From assembly GCA_022424925.1 (NCBI GenBank), contig JAKMGM010000046.1, positions 1-17,661 on the forward strand: 17,661 nucleotides of DNA, written 5' to 3'. The notes beneath the pieces were generated by a model. The model was not told the DNA's origin, did no database searches, and saw only the letters and a program-made list of their open reading frames with translations. The DNA comes from Candidatus Poseidoniaceae archaeon. GTDB lineage: Archaea; Thermoplasmatota; Poseidoniia; Poseidoniales; Poseidoniaceae. Position numbers and translations under genes: made by a program. Shown piece after piece: positions 14,724 through 17,661 of this stretch (position 1 is its first letter; each line of letters starts with the position of its first letter).

Positions 14724-15029
14724 TCATAGGAAGAGCGGTAGTGCACCGAGAATAACGATAGATTCTGGCAAAGCAGTGAAAATCAATGCTGGACCGAATT
14801 TGCTTCCGTCTTCTGCGAGCATACCGACTGCTGCGCTACCAATTGCGGATTGGGACCATCCAGCACCGATTGCGGCAAGCCCGAGGGCAATACCGTGACC
14901 GATTGCTGTGTATCCGTCGCCGTCGCTGGCTGCGACTGGGTCTACTGCTGCTGCTCCTTGAGCAACCAGGGTGATGGCTGCCAGTAGGATCAATGTTCTT
15001 AGGCTCGTTTTTAGGGTGTTTGCGTTCAT
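14724..15029 (-). CDS. atpK: A-type ATP synthase subunit K (c-ring proteolipid)
   Basis: A 101-residue proteolipid whose copies form the rotating membrane c-ring that carries H+ or Na+. The N-terminus (about 1-28) looks like a cleavable or leading signal segment (LILLAAITLVAQGAAA). It is followed by an acidic linker and then the two-helix hairpin: helix 1 GHGIALGLAAIGAGWSQSAIG (44-64) and helix 2 from about 78. The ion-carrying carboxylate is Glu89 in ALPESIVILG. It is one hairpin per chain, not a fused multi-hairpin form. Gln60 in helix 1 and Ser90 next to Glu89 are partly reminiscent of sodium-binding c subunits, but the Gln that follows Thr in typical sodium-type ETQ motifs is Ile91 here, so the coupling ion is undecided. 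ATG 15029 has a GGAGG site 9 bases upstream. A hairpin follows the gene. Confidence 0.95.
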   Translation of the reverse strand: MNANTLKTSLRTLILLAAITLVAQGAAAVDPVAASDGDGYTAIGHGIALGLAAIGAGWSQSAIGSAAVGMLAEDGSKFGPALIFTALPESIVILGALPLFL

Positions 15030-15064
15030 ATTTGCTACCTCCGTATTTGTTTAGTGTCCGTGGA

Positions 15065-17413
15065 CTATGATTGACCCTCAACGTGGAGGGTGCGGCCACC
15101 GAGCGGCGCAAAGGCGCGGCCGGAACCGTCGTAGAACTTGCCCATCCATTCCACAAAGTGGAGGCGGCCAGCGTGAATCGTCGGAGACAGTATCCCCAAC
15201 GCAATAGCAAAAATCTGTACAAAGACGAAAAGAATGAGACAGAATGCACCAACAAGTACGCCTACAGCGCCACCGCTGGTGAAGGCGTCCACCATCGGTT
15301 CGAAGCCCATTGTAATGGAGACTTCAGCAATTTTGACGCCTGCAACGCCAACAGCCATGATTCGCAGGTATGAGAGGGTGTTCGCAAGCAGACCAAAAGT
15401 TTCGATTGGGCCCATGATGAGTCCGCCAGCCCAGCCGAATTTTTCGAAGATGGCCAGTCCGATGATGAGGCTAATAATTCCAACGATGAGCAACACAGTC
15501 CAAATCTGGAACTCAAACAGTTCATTGTAGCCTGAGACCATGTTTCGGCACTGCATGAATCCGCCGACTAAGATCAAAATCCAAGAGCCTTTTTCAAAGT
15601 ATGCGGCCGCAGCACCATGAGCCTTGAAGACATTGATGAGACCAAGGATGTAACCAACAAAAATGTGAATCGCTCCGAGGTAAACTGACAGGATGACGTA
15701 TTCTTGAAGTCCGTGTCCAGCTGATGCTCGATGGAAAGGCATGTGAAGACCGGATAATCCAAGCATATCAGCGAGGGTCTTCGGGACTTGAACATTCTCG
15801 TAGGTCCAGGCATACAAGAAATGGAACGGAGAATCAGCGCCCATTTGACCTGTTTCGTCCCAAACGAAACCAAAGCCTTCGGCGAATATAATGCCCCATA
15901 TGATGCACCAAACGCCCATCCATCGCAAAATGGTAAGGCCTTTTTGGGCCATAGGGTCGACTGCAAATGATTTGCTACCGAGCCAACCTGCGAGAAGAAG
16001 AAGGACAATTCCATAGCCCCAGTCTCCCAATATCATGCCGTAAATGAACGGGAAACTCATCATAATGAGCGTTGTAGGATCAAACGTACCGTATTTCGGC
16101 CTGCCAACTAAATCAACCATGAGTTCGAACGGTTCAGAAGTTGAACCGTTGGTGTATTGTATAGGTGGTTCAACTTCGTGACTGTCATCGTGCGCAGGAG
16201 CATTACGAATGCGAGTGAGCGCAATGTCCAATTCAGGAAGATTGATTTTTCCATCGCCATCAAGGTCGACCGCTGAAACGAGTTTACCCATTTCCCATGG
16301 TGGCAAGTTAGCCACATTGGCGTTCTTGAGAGCGGTTTGGAACTCATAACAGTCGACTAAACCGGAGTCATCAAGGTCAATGGCATTGAAGAACTGGAAA
16401 ATTGTTTGGCCAGAGCTTCCGAGATAGTCCGACAGCATAACGAGTTCTGCTGGTGCAGAATGGCCATGGTCTTCGCCTTCACCATGGCCGTGGTGGTGGC
16501 CGCCTTCATAGGCTTCAACGGTGACGTGAGAAGCAACTTTGGAAAGTTTACCTTCAACCATCGACGCATGTTCGCTGGGAACCCAAGCATCGAGCGCAAA
16601 AGCCTGATTACTCACAGCCACCAATGTTGGAGCGGTGTATATCGCAGCCTCTCTTTGGAGATATTCCTTAGCAGCGACAAGATTTCGACCGTTGCGTTGT
16701 GCCCATGCATCCAGAGCTGATTGTGCGTCGGTGATTTTCGACTCAAGACGGGTTATCTCAGTGCGCAATTTCTTCGATTTTTCACCAGGCGATCCCTCGC
16801 CGGCAGGGATTTGAACGGGTTTTGAGCCGAGTTCTGCCATGCAGATTTGTACTTCAGCAGATTGAGAAGAACGGCATGCCACGGCAATAACTCCAGCCGC
16901 AGCATGAAGTTCGATATCGTCGAGGAGGTCGCTGAAAATTTCGGAAGCCTTTGAGGCTCGGCGAGATTCACCGACGAAAATTTCCACGCCGTCAAACCCA
17001 GCCATCAGTTCGAGAGGAATGTCGAGGGGGGCAAGTCGATTCAAGACATGGAATTGTTCTTCTGAAGTTGATATTTCAGCTTCAGCATCGCGAATAGTGT
17101 TGATGTATTCAAGAGCGGCATCAATTTTATCTTCAAAGCCAGCAATCATCTTCGTAGCCTCTTTATGAGACATTGGGCCATCAGCATTGACGGCCTGAAC
17201 TGCAGACGATACAGCCTGAACTTTGGTGAGCAAGTTACTTGTCGAATTGGCTTTCTCTGAGTCGACTGAACTGCCGACGCCAATTCCGTCCTCAAAGCGT
17301 CCATATTCTTCGATGTGAACGCATGATAGTTCAGTACAAAGTCGAAGAATTTCTTCCAACTTCTCAACAGGTGCCGCTACGGTGAGACGGGACATATCGG
17401 AAGTAGCAAACAT
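15065..17413 (-). CDS. atpI: A-type ATP synthase subunit I (a-type stator) with inserted EF-hand pair
   Basis: A 782-residue stator subunit that provides the ion path beside the c-ring. The N-terminal cytoplasmic arm (1 to about 300) alternates coiled coil and small alpha/beta lobes, ending near LDAWVPSEHASMVEGKL. The membrane domain begins with FELMVDLVGRPKYGTFDPT (429-447). It then has FPFIYGMILGDWGYGIVLLL (454-473), later helices, and SYLRIMAVGVAG (681-692), whose Arg684 matches the essential arginine of ion transfer. Between these standard parts is an unusual insert: a His-rich stretch (His306-308, 310, 316, 318) and two canonical EF-hand loops, DLDDSGLVDCYE (346-357) and DLDGDGKINLPE (383-394), each with flanking helices. 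Normal subunits pass directly from the arm to the PFE segment. The start has GAGGTG overlapping the atpH stop, 9 bases apart. Identity is certain; calcium binding is inferred from the loop residues. Confidence 0.97.
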   Translation of the reverse strand: MFATSDMSRLTVAAPVEKLEEILRLCTELSCVHIEEYGRFEDGIGVGSSVDSEKANSTSNLLTKVQAVSSAVQAVNADGPMSHKEATKMIAGFEDKIDAALEYINTIRDAEAEISTSEEQFHVLNRLAPLDIPLELMAGFDGVEIFVGESRRASKASEIFSDLLDDIELHAAAGVIAVACRSSQSAEVQICMAELGSKPVQIPAGEGSPGEKSKKLRTEITRLESKITDAQSALDAWAQRNGRNLVAAKEYLQREAAIYTAPTLVAVSNQAFALDAWVPSEHASMVEGKLSKVASHVTVEAYEGGHHHGHGEGEDHGHSAPAELVMLSDYLGSSGQTIFQFFNAIDLDDSGLVDCYEFQTALKNANVANLPPWEMGKLVSAVDLDGDGKINLPELDIALTRIRNAPAHDDSHEVEPPIQYTNGSTSEPFELMVDLVGRPKYGTFDPTTLIMMSFPFIYGMILGDWGYGIVLLLLAGWLGSKSFAVDPMAQKGLTILRWMGVWCIIWGIIFAEGFGFVWDETGQMGADSPFHFLYAWTYENVQVPKTLADMLGLSGLHMPFHRASAGHGLQEYVILSVYLGAIHIFVGYILGLINVFKAHGAAAAYFEKGSWILILVGGFMQCRNMVSGYNELFEFQIWTVLLIVGIISLIIGLAIFEKFGWAGGLIMGPIETFGLLANTLSYLRIMAVGVAGVKIAEVSITMGFEPMVDAFTSGGAVGVLVGAFCLILFVFVQIFAIALGILSPTIHAGRLHFVEWMGKFYDGSGRAFAPLGGRTLHVEGQS
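16232..16378 (-). other. EF-hand pair encoded within atpI
   Basis: This stretch encodes residues 346-394 of AtpI. Loop 1 has Asp346, Asp348, Ser350, Gly351, Val353, Asp354 and Glu357 at positions 1, 3, 5, 6, 8, 9 and 12. Loop 2 has Asp383, Asp385, Asp387, Gly388, Ile390, Asn391 and Glu394 at the same positions. Every canonical calcium-coordinating position is filled, and the 25-residue spacing between loops fits a paired EF-hand. Confidence 0.9.
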
Positions 17414-17422
17414 TTGAGCACC

Positions 17423-17661
17423 TCACTGTGATCTAACGGCATCAAGAAGACTCTTGACTGCTTTTTCTTTGCGGCTGGATGCCGAGGTTTCGATATCTGA
17501 AACAGTACTGGCGCCTTCTTTGTGAACTTTATCGGCCTCTTTGCCGGCTTTGGAGCGTGCAGCGTCGAGGGTTGCTTGTGTCTCGCTCACAGATTCTTCG
17601 GTAGCACCCGTGACAAGTGATGCTGCTTCCCGACGTGCATCAGCAGTAATTTTACTGGCCT
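17423..17661 (-). CDS. atpH: A-type ATP synthase subunit H (peripheral stalk), C-terminal part
   Basis: Only the last 79 codons are in the window; the gene enters from the right edge. The frame reads ASKITADARREAASLV, continues with Ala/Glu/Lys/Ser-rich sequence, and ends KEKAVKSLLDAVRSQ before TGA at 17423-17425. It is hydrophilic with a continuous helical, coiled-coil character. Archaeal H subunits are short (about 100 residues) coiled-coil partners of E and usually open the operon just before atpI, ending in a similar KxxAVxxLLDxV-type helix. Position and composition together support the call. The stop codon is fused to the atpI ribosome binding site (TGAGGTG). The operon promoter must lie beyond the right edge. 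Confidence 0.88.
   Translation of the reverse strand, partial: ASKITADARREAASLVTGATEESVSETQATLDAARSKAGKEADKVHKEGASTVSDIETSASSRKEKAVKSLLDAVRSQ

Overview
The window is almost entirely protein-coding and reads as chromosomal backbone of an archaeon. The deciding evidence is a complete archaeal A-type ATP synthase operon in the classic order H-I-K-E-C-F-A-B-D, an archaeal-type SMC, GGAGG/GAGGTG ribosome binding sites, and the absence of bacterial F-type ATPase genes. The mix of a marine-looking, moderate-GC genome, a long site-2-protease-like membrane protein with a large sequon-rich exodomain, and a dockerin/EF-hand-like calcium motif suggests Thermoplasmatota of the Marine Group II (Poseidoniales) kind. 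That placement is inference; nothing in the window is a taxonomic marker I could align.

Layout, left to right. Bases 1-2719 (minus strand) hold the N-terminal head, first coiled coil, hinge and start of the second coiled coil of SMC; its C-terminal head lies off the left edge. Next, also on the minus strand, is a four-helix membrane protein with a C-terminal CxxC...CxxC zinc ribbon (2878-3657). It is divergent from nadB (L-aspartate oxidase, 3748-5376, plus strand), the only plus-strand gene. nadB converges on, and overlaps by 35 bases, a minus-strand ketopantoate reductase (panE). Upstream of panE and separated by 9 bases is a large M50/site-2-protease-like membrane protein that appears to have lost both zinc-binding motifs (6299-8851). 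From 8928 to the right edge runs the A-type ATPase operon, read right to left: atpH (partial), atpI, atpK, atpE, atpC, atpF, atpA, atpB, atpD.

How the genes work together. The nine atp genes encode the whole rotary machine: A3B3 catalytic head, C/D/F central axle, E/H peripheral stalks, the I (a-type) stator membrane subunit and the c-ring (K). Gene spacing is tight (9-35 bases) except for a 65-base gap after atpK that contains a GC-only perfect hairpin. Several stop codons are fused to the next ribosome binding site (TGAGGTG, TGAGGAG), which suggests translational coupling. NadB begins de novo NAD synthesis and PanE acts in pantothenate/CoA synthesis, so the middle of the window is cofactor metabolism.

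The most striking observation is in AtpI. A canonical pair of EF-hand calcium-binding loops (residues 346-357 and 383-394), preceded by a histidine-rich stretch (306-318), is inserted exactly between the cytoplasmic N-terminal arm and the first membrane helix. This suggests a calcium- or metal-responsive ATP synthase stator. No RNA genes, CRISPR arrays, insertion sequences or other mobile elements were seen, and no gene-free stretch reaches 300 bases.
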